This document shows positions 7,168-16,920 of a DNA stretch of 64,000 bases, in pieces (position 1 is the first letter of the stretch; every line of letters starts with the position of its first letter). The stretch is taken from assembly GCF_003253745.1 (NCBI RefSeq), contig NZ_MZXV01000051.1:62001-126000 (forward strand), read 5' to 3'. The translations under genes and the position numbers were made by a program. Origin of the DNA: Mesorhizobium kowhaii. Lineage in GTDB: Bacteria; Pseudomonadota; Alphaproteobacteria; Rhizobiales; Rhizobiaceae. The notes beneath the pieces are model-generated. The model was given only the letters and a program-made list of their open reading frames with translations. It ran no database searches and was not told the origin of the DNA.

Positions 7168-9234
7168 CTAGCTCCGATCCTTGGCAAAAAAATCCGGAAA
7201 ATCTTCCATCGCGGCGGCAATGATGCGCAGCGATGCCGCGATCTGCAGCATCTCGCCGGTGCCGTTCCGTTGGGCGATGTTCGTCGCATACTGCCGGGCG
7301 ACGGCGATGGTTGACGTTTGCGGATCGCCGGGAGCGCGGAAGAGCAGTTCGCGCGCCAGCCCCCTCAGAAAGTTGGCGATCGACAGCGCGGTCTCGGACG
7401 GGATGGCATGGCCTTGGCTTGCGTCGCGCAGCCGCAGGACTTCCAGGCCGACGGTGACGGCGGCGACGCTGCCGCCCAAAACCGCATCGCCCTTCCTGCC
7501 AGCATTCTGCACCAGCGGCATCAGCTGGTTGATGCGGTCATAGGCGAGGCTCTCGAAGGCGGAACGTCTCGGCACGCGCTCATGCAGGCAAAGCCGCGCA
7601 AGATCTTCCCGCATGGCGCGTACGATGCGGTTGGCCGCGAGCCACGGATCGGCGGGCAGTACGAGGATGAAGACGCCGATCGCCAGCAGAATGCCGACCA
7701 GGATCGACGCCGAGCCGGCGAAGAACGGGCCGGGATCGTAGGTCATCGCCTGATGCGGGCTGAGGAAGGCGAGGAAGTTGATGGCGAAGGCCGTCGCCAC
7801 GCCGACATAGCGTGGGTTGGCCATGGCGAGCGCCGTCGGCACCAGGATCGGCACGACAAACAGCATGAACCAGCCGAAGCCGGGCAAAGCGGGCAGCGCG
7901 ATCTGGCCGACGAGAAAGGCAAAGGGCAAAGCGAGCAGCGTTCCCTTGAAGAAGCCCCATGCGACTTGCACGGGATCGGGGCGAGCGGCAAACAGGCTCG
8001 ACACGACGGCAACGAGAATGACGGTACCGGCGGCTTCCGACCATTTCGTCGTCAGCCAGAAGGCCGCGACCAGCAAGGTGGCAAGGGCGGCGCGCACGGC
8101 ATTGCGCGATGCGCCGGCATAGTCGCGATGCACCACCAGCGCGGGCTGCCTGCTGCCCCGGGCTGGGCGCGTGACAGGCGCGCGCAAGGCGTCGAGGCCG
8201 CGCAGCACCTGCCTGAGCGCTTCGGCGAAATCGGCGGCGATGGTGAGGCGGGTGATGGTGCCGACCCTGTCATCGCCCTGATCGGCTGAGGCATCGGGCA
8301 TTTGCCGGGCCTTGGCCGAGATCGCGTCGAGCCGGGCCACCCAGGGTGCGGTGTCATCCAGCGCGCCGGGTTTGGCCGCCAGTTCGCTGACAAGGGCTTG
8401 CAGCTCCGAGCGCACCGGAATGAGCGCCGCGTTCTTCGGGGCCGCGTGCGAATGCAGCGCGCGCGCCGCCGACAGGGCCGAGAGCAGTTGCCCGATGGTG
8501 CGCCGGACCGGATGGGCGCGCGGCGCGAAGCTCGGCGCTTCGAGCCTGGCATAGGCACGCATCTCGCCAAGCGTCTGGGTGTCGGCGACCAGCTTTCGAT
8601 GCAGGCCCGACAGCGTTGCCGGATCGCCGCCGGAGAATGCGCCGCCGGCATAGGTGGCGAGATCGAGGATGCAGCGTTTCAACCGCGAGACGATGGCGTC
8701 GCTGGCCAGTTTGGGCAGGATCAGCCGGCTGGTCAGGCCGGCGCAGACAATGCCGAGTACGATCTCGGCGCAGCGTGCGACCGCGAGGTCGACGACGAGG
8801 TGTGGCTGTCCGAAGGCAGGCAAGCCGATGATCATCGCGGTGTAGCCGGCAAGGGCGGCGCCATAGGCTTCGGGATTGCGCAGCAGCGACGAGACGAAGG
8901 TACAGATGCCGATCCAGACGGCAAGCACCGTCACCAGCACCCAGGGGCCGGTGCCGAACACCGTGGTGATGCCGATCGCAGCTATGCCGCCGGCAAGCGT
9001 GCCGAGCAGCCGGTAGAAGCCTTTCGCCAGCACCATGCCGGCGACGGGCTGGGCGACGATGAACACCGTCATCATGGCCCATTGCGGGTGGTCGAGCTCG
9101 AGGGCGTAGGCGACCAGAAGCGCGATCAGGCCGGCCGAAACGGTGCGCAGCGAGAAAATCCAGTCCGAACGCGTCGGCTGCGTCAGCCCGGCCAAACTGG
9201 TCTCGAAATAGCCCTTCAGCCGCGCCCAGATCAC
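7168..9234 (-). CDS. FUSC family (AaeB-like) inner-membrane transporter
   Basis: 688-residue protein of the fusaric acid resistance/FUSC family, predicted to export aromatic acids or related toxic compounds. It has the typical duplicated architecture: a first cluster of membrane helices at about residues 30-180 (TVSAGLIALLVAYALEL, WVLVTVLAVWIGI), a long hydrophilic linker, and a second cluster at about 385-510 (ALATLLVAAFWL, FGWFMLFVVPILVP). The start used is a GTG at 9234; no better in-frame ATG lies upstream. No membrane fusion (AaeA) partner is adjacent, so partners or substrate cannot be named. Its end faces the palindromic repeat at 7092-7156. Confidence 0.85.
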   Translation of the reverse strand: MIWARLKGYFETSLAGLTQPTRSDWIFSLRTVSAGLIALLVAYALELDHPQWAMMTVFIVAQPVAGMVLAKGFYRLLGTLAGGIAAIGITTVFGTGPWVLVTVLAVWIGICTFVSSLLRNPEAYGAALAGYTAMIIGLPAFGQPHLVVDLAVARCAEIVLGIVCAGLTSRLILPKLASDAIVSRLKRCILDLATYAGGAFSGGDPATLSGLHRKLVADTQTLGEMRAYARLEAPSFAPRAHPVRRTIGQLLSALSAARALHSHAAPKNAALIPVRSELQALVSELAAKPGALDDTAPWVARLDAISAKARQMPDASADQGDDRVGTITRLTIAADFAEALRQVLRGLDALRAPVTRPARGSRQPALVVHRDYAGASRNAVRAALATLLVAAFWLTTKWSEAAGTVILVAVVSSLFAARPDPVQVAWGFFKGTLLALPFAFLVGQIALPALPGFGWFMLFVVPILVPTALAMANPRYVGVATAFAINFLAFLSPHQAMTYDPGPFFAGSASILVGILLAIGVFILVLPADPWLAANRIVRAMREDLARLCLHERVPRRSAFESLAYDRINQLMPLVQNAGRKGDAVLGGSVAAVTVGLEVLRLRDASQGHAIPSETALSIANFLRGLARELLFRAPGDPQTSTIAVARQYATNIAQRNGTGEMLQIAASLRIIAAAMEDFPDFFAKDRS

Positions 9235-9278
9235 ACGCTGGTCTCCGTATCAGAAGCGCAAGCTAGACCGGGTGCGGC

Positions 9279-11342
9279 TCAGATATCCAGCACTTCCGTT
9301 GCGGCGAATTCGGCGCGTTCCTGGATGAAGCGGAAGCGGGCTTCCGGCTTGGTGCCCATCAGCGCGTCGACGGCGTCCTTGGTGGCGGCCTCGGCGTCGA
9401 TCACATCGATCCGAAGCAGTGTGCGCTTCTTCGGATCCATGGTGGTTTCCTTGAGCTGAGCGGCCATCATCTCGCCCAGTCCCTTGAAGCGGCCAAGTTC
9501 GACCTTGCCGCGCCCGGTGAACTCGGTGCGCAGAAGCTCGTCCTTGTGCGCATCGTCGCGGGCATAGGCGACTTTGCCGCCTTGCCGGATCGAATAGAGC
9601 GGTGGCACTGCCAGATAGAGATGGCCGCCACGCACTAGGGCCGGCATCTCCTGGTAGAAGAAGGTGATCAGCAGCGAGGCGATGTGGGCGCCGTCGACGT
9701 CGGCGTCGGTCATGATGATGACGCGGTCGTAGCGCAAATCCTCGTCGCGATATTTCGACCGCGTGCCGCAGCCGAGCGCCTGGATCAGGTCTGAAATCTG
9801 CTGGTTGCCGGCAAGCTTGTCGTTGCCGGCGCTGGCAACGTTGAGGATTTTTCCGCGCAGCGGCAACACGGCCTGGCTGGCACGGTCGCGTGCCTGCTTG
9901 GCCGAGCCGCCGGCCGAGTCACCTTCGACGATGAACAGTTCGGCGCCGGCAGCGGCATTCTGCGTGCAGTCGGCGAGCTTGCCCGGCAGCCGCAATTTGC
10001 GCACCGCACTCTTGCGCGACACCTCTTTTTCCTGGCGCCGGCGCACCCGCTCGTCGGCGCGCGCGATCACCCATTCGAGCAGCTTCGAGGCTTCCTGCGG
10101 GTTGTCGGCCAGCCAATGGTCGAACGGGTCGCGAATCGCAGTCTCGACAATGCGAATTGCCTCGATGGTTGCCAGCCGGTCCTTGGTCTGGCCGACGAAT
10201 TCCGGCTCGCGGATGAACACCGACAGCATGCCCGCCGCCGAGATCATGACGTCTTCCGAGGTGACGATCGAGGCGCGCTTGTTGCCGACGAGATCGGCAT
10301 AGGCGCGCAGGCCGCGCGTCAGCACGTTGCGGAAGCCGGCCTCGTGGGTGCCGCCTTCGGCGGTCGGGATGGTGTTGCAGTAGGAATTGATGAAGCCGTC
10401 GCCGCCGAACCAGGTCACCGCCCATTCGAGCGAGCCATGGCCGCCTTGCTTGTCGCTCTTGCCGGCGAAGATTTCGCGCGTCACCTGGAACTCGTCGCCG
10501 AGCGATGCCTTGAGATAGTCCTTCAGGCCGCCGGGAAAGTGGAACTCGGCCTTGGCCGGAGTCGTGTCCTTTTCCTTGATCAGCGACGGATCGCAGGTCC
10601 AGCGGATTTCGACGCCACCGAACAGATAGGCTTTCGAGCGCGTCATGCGGTAGAGCCGCGCCGGCTCGAACGCAGCGCCCTTGCCGAAAATCTGCTCGTC
10701 GGGGTGGAAGCGGATTTTTGTTCCGCGCCTGTTGTGAACCTCGCCCAGTTGTTCCAGGCCGGTTACCGGGACGCCGCGCGAAAAGCGCTGGCGATAAAGC
10801 TGGCGGCCGCGCGCGACCTCGACCTCGAGATGGTCCGACAGCGCGTTGACCACCGAGACGCCGACGCCATGCAGGCCGCCTGATGTCTCGTAGACCTTGG
10901 AGTCGAACTTGCCGCCCGAATGCAGTGTCGTCATGATCACTTCGAGCGCCGGCTTCTTGAATTTCGGATGCGGATCGACCGGGATGCCGCGGCCATTGTC
11001 GGTGACGGCAAGATAGCCGTCGGCAGAGAGCTCGACATCGATGAAGGTGGCATGGCCGGCAACCGCCTCGTCCATCGAATTGTCGATGACCTCGGCGAAC
11101 AGGTGGTGCATCGCCTTGTCGTCGGTGCCGCCGATATACATGCCTGGCCGGCGGCGCACCGGCTCCAGCCCTTCCAGCACCTCGATGTCGGCGGCGCTAT
11201 AGCCTTCGCTGCCATCCTTGGTCGCGGCAGGGCGCTTGGTGGCCTGCACCAGCGGATCCGCCGGGCGCGCCGGTGTGCGCACCGGCTGCGGCTGCTTGTC
11301 CAGATTGCCGAAAAGATCGTTGTTGTCGTCCATGCCTGCCAT
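9279..11342 (-). CDS. parE: DNA topoisomerase IV subunit B
   Basis: 687-residue type IIA topoisomerase ATPase subunit, which with ParC unlinks daughter chromosomes. The N-terminal GHKL ATPase domain shows RRRPGMYIGG, EVIDNSMDEA, TDNGRGIPVD and GGLHGVGVSVVNALS. The C-terminal TOPRIM domain shows EGDSAGGSAKQARDR and the acidic DADVDGAHI. The 20-30 residue N-terminal extension before the ATPase core is rich in Pro and Ala, usual for rhizobial ParE. Two ATG codons (11342 and 11333) can serve as start; the first is annotated. Length and the single insertion-free TOPRIM fit ParE better than GyrB. It is divergent from cpaB across a 229-base spacer that should contain both promoters. Confidence 0.94.
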   Translation of the reverse strand: MAGMDDNNDLFGNLDKQPQPVRTPARPADPLVQATKRPAATKDGSEGYSAADIEVLEGLEPVRRRPGMYIGGTDDKAMHHLFAEVIDNSMDEAVAGHATFIDVELSADGYLAVTDNGRGIPVDPHPKFKKPALEVIMTTLHSGGKFDSKVYETSGGLHGVGVSVVNALSDHLEVEVARGRQLYRQRFSRGVPVTGLEQLGEVHNRRGTKIRFHPDEQIFGKGAAFEPARLYRMTRSKAYLFGGVEIRWTCDPSLIKEKDTTPAKAEFHFPGGLKDYLKASLGDEFQVTREIFAGKSDKQGGHGSLEWAVTWFGGDGFINSYCNTIPTAEGGTHEAGFRNVLTRGLRAYADLVGNKRASIVTSEDVMISAAGMLSVFIREPEFVGQTKDRLATIEAIRIVETAIRDPFDHWLADNPQEASKLLEWVIARADERVRRRQEKEVSRKSAVRKLRLPGKLADCTQNAAAGAELFIVEGDSAGGSAKQARDRASQAVLPLRGKILNVASAGNDKLAGNQQISDLIQALGCGTRSKYRDEDLRYDRVIIMTDADVDGAHIASLLITFFYQEMPALVRGGHLYLAVPPLYSIRQGGKVAYARDDAHKDELLRTEFTGRGKVELGRFKGLGEMMAAQLKETTMDPKKRTLLRIDVIDAEAATKDAVDALMGTKPEARFRFIQERAEFAATEVLDI

Positions 11343-11571
11343 AGCATCCGATGCTGCGAATCACCTCGCGATACTGCCACGCTTTTCAGCGCCAAGCGAC
11401 CGAGGTTCCTGTTCCGTTCGGGGAATTGCCCCGTCTTAACCCAAAACCATTCGATAACCAAGCCGGCGGAAATAGGTCAAATGCCACCGCGCTGGATTCC
11501 TGATTCTTTAACAATGCCACCTAGTGTGAGCCCAACAAAACAAGAAACTGCGGGCATCAGGGGTTTCGGGC

Positions 11572-12498
11572 GTGAGGGGCAAGGCCATATCGATGATCGG
11601 CATCGCCGCCGTTTTCGGCGCGATATCGATCTTTGCCGCGGATTTCTGGGTCAAGAGCCAGGCCAAGGCAGATAGCGAAGAGAAGACGGCGTCGATCGCC
11701 GCGCCAGCCGCACCCAAAATCGAGTTCAAGACCATCGTGGTGGCCAATGCCCCGTTGCGGTATGGCATGGAACTCGACCGCACGAAGCTCAGCGAAATCC
11801 CCTGGCCGCAGGATTCCCTGCCACAGGGCGCCTTCCCGACCATCGATGGGTTGCTTGGCGACGGCAATCGCGTGGTGCTGACGCCGATCGAGGTCAACGA
11901 ACCGGTGCTGCTCACCAAGCTGTCCGGGCCAAATGGCCGCGCGACGCTCGCCAATATGCTGACGCCCGGAATGCGGGCGGTGACGATCCGCACCGACGAG
12001 ATTGCCGGTGTCGGCGGCTTCGTCACACCTGGCGACCGGGTCGATGTCGTGCTGACACGCGATGCCGGCGAAATCCAGGAAGTGGCCAAGAACGCGCAAG
12101 GCGCTGCCGGTTCGACCATCACCTCAGAGATCGTCGTCTCAGATGCCAAGGTGCTGAGCGTCGGGCAGGGCGCCGACTCGCGCCAGACCACGCCGCAGAT
12201 TGCCAATTCCGTGACCATCGAGGTGACCACCGAAGGCGCGCAGAAAGTGGCGCTGGCCCGCACCGTCGGCACGCTGTCGCTGTCGCTTCGCTCCGCTAGC
12301 GAAGGCGGTGACGGCAAGAACGGCGTCACCACCATCTCTTCGTTCGGCGGATCGGTCGCTTCCAACGTGCAGGCCGCGGCCAGTTCGTTGTTCGAAGCCA
12401 TGGCGAAGGAGCCGGAGAAACCGAAATTCAAGACGGTCATCGTGACGCGCGGCACAAAGGCCGAGGAATACCAGGTTCCTTCGCCGGACCAGAAATAG
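11572..12498 (+). CDS. cpaB: Flp pilus assembly protein CpaB (RcpC)
   Basis: 308-residue periplasmic, membrane-anchored component of the Tad/Flp pilus machine. A single membrane segment lies at about residues 5-22 (ISMIGIAAVFGAISIFAADF), followed by an SAF domain (KTIVVANAPLRYGMEL to about residue 115) and the RcpC-type region with RAVTIRTDEIAGVGGFVTPGDRVDVVL, the best signature. The GTG at 11572 has AGGGG eight bases upstream; an ATG at 11593 would shorten the anchor. It is the first gene of an operon running to tadC. Unusually, no flp pilin or cpaA prepilin peptidase gene lies upstream, where parE sits instead. Confidence 0.93.
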   Translation: MRGKAISMIGIAAVFGAISIFAADFWVKSQAKADSEEKTASIAAPAAPKIEFKTIVVANAPLRYGMELDRTKLSEIPWPQDSLPQGAFPTIDGLLGDGNRVVLTPIEVNEPVLLTKLSGPNGRATLANMLTPGMRAVTIRTDEIAGVGGFVTPGDRVDVVLTRDAGEIQEVAKNAQGAAGSTITSEIVVSDAKVLSVGQGADSRQTTPQIANSVTIEVTTEGAQKVALARTVGTLSLSLRSASEGGDGKNGVTTISSFGGSVASNVQAAASSLFEAMAKEPEKPKFKTVIVTRGTKAEEYQVPSPDQK

Positions 12499-12530
12499 AA
12501 GCCAGTGGGGACTGGGTGAGGGACGGGACA

Positions 12531-13976
12531 ATGTTGGGGCTGATCACATATCGGGTCATGGGGCGGTTGCGCATTTTGCGCACCGTGGCTGTCGCGGCTT
12601 CGCTGGCTGCTGCAGGGATGCCGGCTTTCGGCACCTCGGCCAGGGCCGACAACGACATCGTCTATGTGTCGTCGACCAAGAATGCGTCGATCAAGGTGGC
12701 CAAGGGCAAACCGAAGACGATCATGACGAACGCCGCCTTCTACCAGATCGTCATCGGCGATCCGGAGATCGCCAACGTCAATCCGCTGACCGACAAATCC
12801 TTCTACGTGCTCGGCAACAACCTCGGCACCACCGGCATCGCGCTGTTCGATGAGAAAAAGCAGCTTGTCGGCACCGTCGACATCGAGGTGACGCTCGACA
12901 CCGACCAGCTGGCCAGCACCATCCGCGCCAGCGTGCCGGACGCCAGGATCAAGGTCGGCTCGGCCAATGGCCGTGTCGTGCTGTCGGGCGAGGCCGATGA
13001 CGCGGTCGCCGCCGAAAAGGCAAACAAGATCGCGACGCGCTTTTCCGGCACCGAGGAGGTGATCAACTCGGTCAACATCTCGTCGTCGCAGCAGGTCCAG
13101 CTCAACGTCCGCTTTGTCGAGATCAACCGCCAGGCGGGTCAGGATCTCGGCGCCAAATACAGCGCCAATTTCGCCTACGGCCTCGGCGGACGCGATGTCA
13201 CCCTCGAACCGGGCACCGTGCCGGCAGCCGGGACCGGCGAGATCATCGGCCGGCTGCTGTCGAACGGTGTGTCGATCGATATCGCCATCAAGGCGCTGGA
13301 AGAGCGCGGCCTGGCCCGAAGGCTGGCCGAGCCGAACCTGATTGCCCGTTCCGGGCAGACGGCAAGCTTCCTCGCTGGTGGCGAATTTCCGATCCCGGTT
13401 TCCGAGGACAACGGCAAGATCTCCGTCAGCTACAAGAAATACGGCGTCAGCCTGGATTTCACGCCGACGGTGCTGAAGGACGGCTTGGTCAGCCTGGACA
13501 TCGCGCCGGAAGTCTCGTCGATCGACCCGTCGGCCTCCTACAATATCGGCACCATCTCGGTGCCCGGCTTCATCGTGCGTCGCGCCAGGACGTCGGTCGA
13601 CCTGAAGAACGGCCAGAGCTTCATGATCGCCGGATTGCTGCAGTCGCAAAACGACATCACCACGTCGCGCATTCCCGGCCTTGGCAAAATGCCGGTGCTT
13701 GGGGCGCTGTTTTCGTCGAAATCCTATCAGCGGCGCGAGACCGACCTGGTCATCATCGTCACGCCCTATCTGGTCAAACCGGTCGACCCGTCAAAGAAGC
13801 TCGTCGAACCGACCGATGGCACGCAGCCGCCGAGCAACGTCGACTATTTTCTCAACAACACTGAGGAAGTGAAGACGTCCGACACCAATCGCGCGCTGGC
13901 AATGGCCGGCGGCAGTGTCGCGCAGCCGGCTGCCGTTACCACGGTCGGGCATTTCCTCGACCTGCCGAAGGATTGA
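12531..13976 (+). CDS. cpaC: Tad secretin CpaC (RcpA)
   Basis: Outer-membrane secretin through which the Flp pilus passes, 481 residues from the ATG at 12531. A GTG at 12516 would add five residues, but GAGGGACGGGACA fits the ATG better. A signal peptide (TVAVAASLAAAGMPAFGTSARA) is followed by the pilus/secretin N-domain, a BON-like segment (IKVGSANGRVVLSGEADD), and the secretin core, with LNVRFVEINRQAGQDLG, the VPGFIVRRARTSVDLKNGQSFMIAGLL stretch ending before PVLGALFSS, and ETDLVIIVTPYLVKP near the end. It lies between cpaB and the small lipoprotein gene. The lipoprotein may act as pilotin, which is inference. Confidence 0.93.
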   Translation: MLGLITYRVMGRLRILRTVAVAASLAAAGMPAFGTSARADNDIVYVSSTKNASIKVAKGKPKTIMTNAAFYQIVIGDPEIANVNPLTDKSFYVLGNNLGTTGIALFDEKKQLVGTVDIEVTLDTDQLASTIRASVPDARIKVGSANGRVVLSGEADDAVAAEKANKIATRFSGTEEVINSVNISSSQQVQLNVRFVEINRQAGQDLGAKYSANFAYGLGGRDVTLEPGTVPAAGTGEIIGRLLSNGVSIDIAIKALEERGLARRLAEPNLIARSGQTASFLAGGEFPIPVSEDNGKISVSYKKYGVSLDFTPTVLKDGLVSLDIAPEVSSIDPSASYNIGTISVPGFIVRRARTSVDLKNGQSFMIAGLLQSQNDITTSRIPGLGKMPVLGALFSSKSYQRRETDLVIIVTPYLVKPVDPSKKLVEPTDGTQPPSNVDYFLNNTEEVKTSDTNRALAMAGGSVAQPAAVTTVGHFLDLPKD

Positions 13977-13980
13977 AGCC

Positions 13981-14250
13981 ATGCGTCTGATCTTGAGATC
14001 GAGCATCGCCTTGCTGCTGTCCGGCTTCGCTGCCGGCTGCACCAGCGACGACTATGTGCGCACCGAGGGGCTGACGACCGCCGCTGGCAATGCGCAAGCC
14101 GCCAACACCGCCATGCAGATGGTCGATCCGTGGAAATACGGCGTCCAGAACACAAAGCTTCTCGTTCCAGCCCAGCGCGGCGAGGCGGTGGCCATCACTC
14201 CCGATCAGGCGGCCGGTGCGAAGGCGTCGCAATCCACGACAGGCAACTGA
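13981..14250 (+). CDS. Small lipoprotein of the tad locus (occupies the cpaD position)
   Basis: 89-residue predicted lipoprotein. The first 20 residues are a lipoprotein signal with lipobox GFAAGC (Cys20), and the mature part contains NAQAANTAMQMVDPWKYG near its middle. It begins four bases after the cpaC stop and is followed by cpaE. CpaD normally stands here but is a lipoprotein of more than 200 residues, so this is either a distinct small family or an extreme reduction. The conserved-looking AANTAMQMVDPW core suggests a functional family of rhizobial tad loci. A role in secretin placement or stability is plausible from position only. Confidence 0.78.
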   Translation: MRLILRSSIALLLSGFAAGCTSDDYVRTEGLTTAAGNAQAANTAMQMVDPWKYGVQNTKLLVPAQRGEAVAITPDQAAGAKASQSTTGN

Positions 14251-14282
14251 TCCAACAGGCGGCGACCGGACAGGCTGACAGA

Positions 14283-15497
14283 ATGGCAAACGGCATCAAG
14301 ACCAGGAAGATCCTGCTCGTATCGACCGACAGGACCTTTGTTCAGGACACGCGGACTGCATTCGCCGCCTCCGAGATCATCCAGCTGTCGACAGTGGAAA
14401 AGAATGTCACCGAGCTGCGCGGCGAAATCCAGGAAGCCGACTTCGGCGCCATCATTGTCGACATGGATGCGGCAAGGCTGGAGGAGGTCGAGTCGCTGCA
14501 GCGCATCATGCGCCGGCTGGAGGACAAGGTGCCGGTCGTCGTCGTCACCCAGGAGTTCAATGCCGCCGCCGTGCGTATCCTGGTGCAGCTCAAGGTCGCG
14601 GACTTCCTGGTCAAGCCGATCACCACCGCCGACCTGGTGCGCTCCGTGGTGCGGACGCTGCAGGGCCCCGGGCGCGAGGAAAACACCGAGTCGCAGATCT
14701 ACACCTTCATGCCGGCCGCCGGCGGCGTCGGCACCACGACGCTGGCCCTGCAGACCGCCTTCCAGCTGCATCACTCGGTGACGCGCGGCGCGTCGACTTG
14801 CGTGGTCGACCTCAATTTCCAGCAGGGCGCCTGTGCCGAATACCTCGACCTCGAACCGCGTTTCGACATCACCGAGATCGAGAACCAGCCCGAACGTCTC
14901 GACCGGCAACTGCTCGACGTGATGCTGTCGAAGCATGCCAGCGGGCTTTGCGTACTGGCGGCGCCGACGCATCCGGCGGAAATGCGCTCGTTCAAGACCG
15001 ATGTCGTGGTGCGCATGCTGGACCTCGTTTCGGCCTATTTCGACAATGTCGTCATCGACATGCCGCGCACCTGGTTTCCGTGGACGGAGACGGTGTTGCT
15101 CGGTTCCAACAAGCTCTACATCGTCGCCGAAATGACGGTGCCGTGCCTGCGCCACACGCAGCGTCTGATCCAGGCGGTCTACGAGACCGCCGGCAAGGAA
15201 GTGAAGCCGAACGTCATCGTCAACCGTTTCGAGCAAAAGATGTTCGATAACGGCATCAAGCAGGCGGACGTCCAGGAAATCCTCGGCGAGCATTTCGTCG
15301 GCGGCATTGCCAACAACTACCGACTGGTGCGCGAGGCGGTCGATCGCGGCGTGCCGCTGCACGAGATCGACCCGAACGCCAATGTCGTCAACGATCTGAA
15401 GAAGATCATCCTGCCGGAGGAAGCGGTCCAACCCCGGGCGAAATCGCGCTCGCTGTTTGGCATGGGCCGGGGATTGCTGAAGAGGAAGGCCGGATGA
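14283..15497 (+). CDS. cpaE: Pilus assembly ATPase CpaE (TadZ)
   Basis: 404-residue MinD/ParA-like ATPase that positions the Tad machine at the pole. The N-terminal 120 residues form a receiver-like domain (KILLVSTDRTFVQDTR, ADFLVKPITTADLV). From about residue 140 comes the ATPase with a deviant Walker A, AAGGVGTTT (145-153), in which the usual Lys of GKGG/GKT is missing; this degenerate form is common in TadZ. DVVVRMLDLVSAYFDNVVIDMPR is the Walker B-like region. The ATG at 14283 is preferred over longer in-frame versions that overlap the lipoprotein gene. It overlaps cpaF by four bases (ATGA), indicating coupled translation. Confidence 0.92.
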   Translation: MANGIKTRKILLVSTDRTFVQDTRTAFAASEIIQLSTVEKNVTELRGEIQEADFGAIIVDMDAARLEEVESLQRIMRRLEDKVPVVVVTQEFNAAAVRILVQLKVADFLVKPITTADLVRSVVRTLQGPGREENTESQIYTFMPAAGGVGTTTLALQTAFQLHHSVTRGASTCVVDLNFQQGACAEYLDLEPRFDITEIENQPERLDRQLLDVMLSKHASGLCVLAAPTHPAEMRSFKTDVVVRMLDLVSAYFDNVVIDMPRTWFPWTETVLLGSNKLYIVAEMTVPCLRHTQRLIQAVYETAGKEVKPNVIVNRFEQKMFDNGIKQADVQEILGEHFVGGIANNYRLVREAVDRGVPLHEIDPNANVVNDLKKIILPEEAVQPRAKSRSLFGMGRGLLKRKAG

Positions 15498-16915
15498 CCA
15501 GTCGCTTTTCCACCCTGCAGAACCGCGATGCGCGTCCGCAGCGCGCTGCCGAGACGATGCCGGTCGCGCATCATGCCGTCGTCATTCCGACGAACCGAAA
15601 GGCTTTGCCGGCAAAGCCGGACGCAGCACCGGCAAAGAATGCCAACAAGGTGCTCGATGCGCGCGTGCGTATCCACCGGCTGCTGCTCGAGGAGATCAAC
15701 CTTGTCGCGCTGGAGCGTTTGCCCAAGGATGAGATGCGCCGGCAAGTACATGATTTCGTGTCGGAAAAGACCAAGCAGGAGCGGATGGCGATCAACACCG
15801 TCGAGCTCGACGCGCTGGTCGACGACATCGTCGACGAGATGGTCGGCCTCGGCCCGCTGGAGCCGTTGCTCAAGGATCCCGATATCAACGACATCCTGAT
15901 CAACGGCCACCAGAACTGCTTTGTCGAAAAGAGGGGCAAGCTGACGCCGGTCCATATTCCGTTCAAGGACGAGGCGCATCTGCTGCGCATCATCAACAAG
16001 ATCGTCGCCGCGGTCGGCCGCCGTGTCGACGAATCGCAGCCGATGGTCGATGCGCGCATGCTGGACGGCTCGCGTTTCAACGCGGCCATCCGCCCGGTTG
16101 CGGTTGACGGGCCACTGGTGTCGATCCGCAAATTCTCCAAGAACAAGCTCGGCCTGCACAAGCTGGTCGAATTTGGCGCCATCACCCAGAACATGGCCGA
16201 AGTGCTGGCGGCCGCCGTGCATGCCCGCAAGACGACGATCATTTCGGGCGGCACCGGCACCGGCAAGACGACTATGCTCAACGCGCTGTCGGCTTTCATC
16301 CCGGAAGACGAGCGGTTGATCACCATCGAGGACGCGGCAGAGCTCCAGCTGCAGCAGCCGCATGTGGCGCGCATGGAGACGCGTCCAGCCAACATTGAAG
16401 GCCATGGCGAACTGAAGCAGCGCGATCTGGTCAAGAACGCGCTGCGCATGCGCCCCGACCGCGTCATCCTCGGTGAGTGCCGCGGCGAGGAAGCCTTCGA
16501 CATGCTGCAGGCGATGAACACCGGCCACGAAGGATCGATGGCGACCATCCATGCCAACACGCCGCGCGACGCCATTTCGCGCCTGGAGCAGATGCTTGGC
16601 ATGACCGGCATGCCGATGACGGTGCAGTCGATCCGCAGCCAGATCGCCAGCGCGCTCGACCTTATCGTGCAGTTGACACGCCTGTCCGACGGCAAGCGCA
16701 AGGTGACCAGCGTCGCCGAGGTGACCGGCATGGAAGGCGATGTCATCCAGATGCAGGAGATATTCCGCTTCGTGCGCACCGGCATGGAGGCCGACGGCAA
16801 GATCCTCGGCCACTACGAGGCGACCGGCATCCGGCCGCGCTTCCTCGAGGATCTGCGCGCCATGGGCATCGAGTTCCCCGGACGATATTTCGAACCCGGC
16901 CGGCCGCAGGAGTAG
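15494..16915 (+). CDS. cpaF: Tad pilus assembly ATPase CpaF (TadA)
   Basis: 473-residue hexameric secretion ATPase of the GspE/VirB11 superfamily that powers Flp pilus assembly on the cytoplasmic side. Walker A is GGTGTGKTT (252-260). The Asp-box-like TIEDAAELQL, the Walker B region RVILGECRGEEAF (around 323-335) and the His box GSMATIHANTPRDA follow in the right order. The first 50 residues are a variable, Ala/Pro/Lys-rich linker. Its start overlaps the cpaE stop, and the tadB ribosome site (AGGAG) lies inside its last codons. Such a complete ATPase implies an active pilus system even though no pilin is visible here. Confidence 0.96.
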   Translation: MTSRFSTLQNRDARPQRAAETMPVAHHAVVIPTNRKALPAKPDAAPAKNANKVLDARVRIHRLLLEEINLVALERLPKDEMRRQVHDFVSEKTKQERMAINTVELDALVDDIVDEMVGLGPLEPLLKDPDINDILINGHQNCFVEKRGKLTPVHIPFKDEAHLLRIINKIVAAVGRRVDESQPMVDARMLDGSRFNAAIRPVAVDGPLVSIRKFSKNKLGLHKLVEFGAITQNMAEVLAAAVHARKTTIISGGTGTGKTTMLNALSAFIPEDERLITIEDAAELQLQQPHVARMETRPANIEGHGELKQRDLVKNALRMRPDRVILGECRGEEAFDMLQAMNTGHEGSMATIHANTPRDAISRLEQMLGMTGMPMTVQSIRSQIASALDLIVQLTRLSDGKRKVTSVAEVTGMEGDVIQMQEIFRFVRTGMEADGKILGHYEATGIRPRFLEDLRAMGIEFPGRYFEPGRPQE

Positions 16916-16920
16916 CCAAA

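Noticed and set aside
11508..13649. 713-codon open frame on the minus strand across cpaB and cpaC
   Set aside because: Antisense shadow of two well-supported pilus genes; composition is what GC-rich third positions give, with no family features.
15317..16813. Long minus-strand frame antisense to cpaF
   Set aside because: Entirely under a strongly supported ATPase gene, no ribosome site or recognisable domain.
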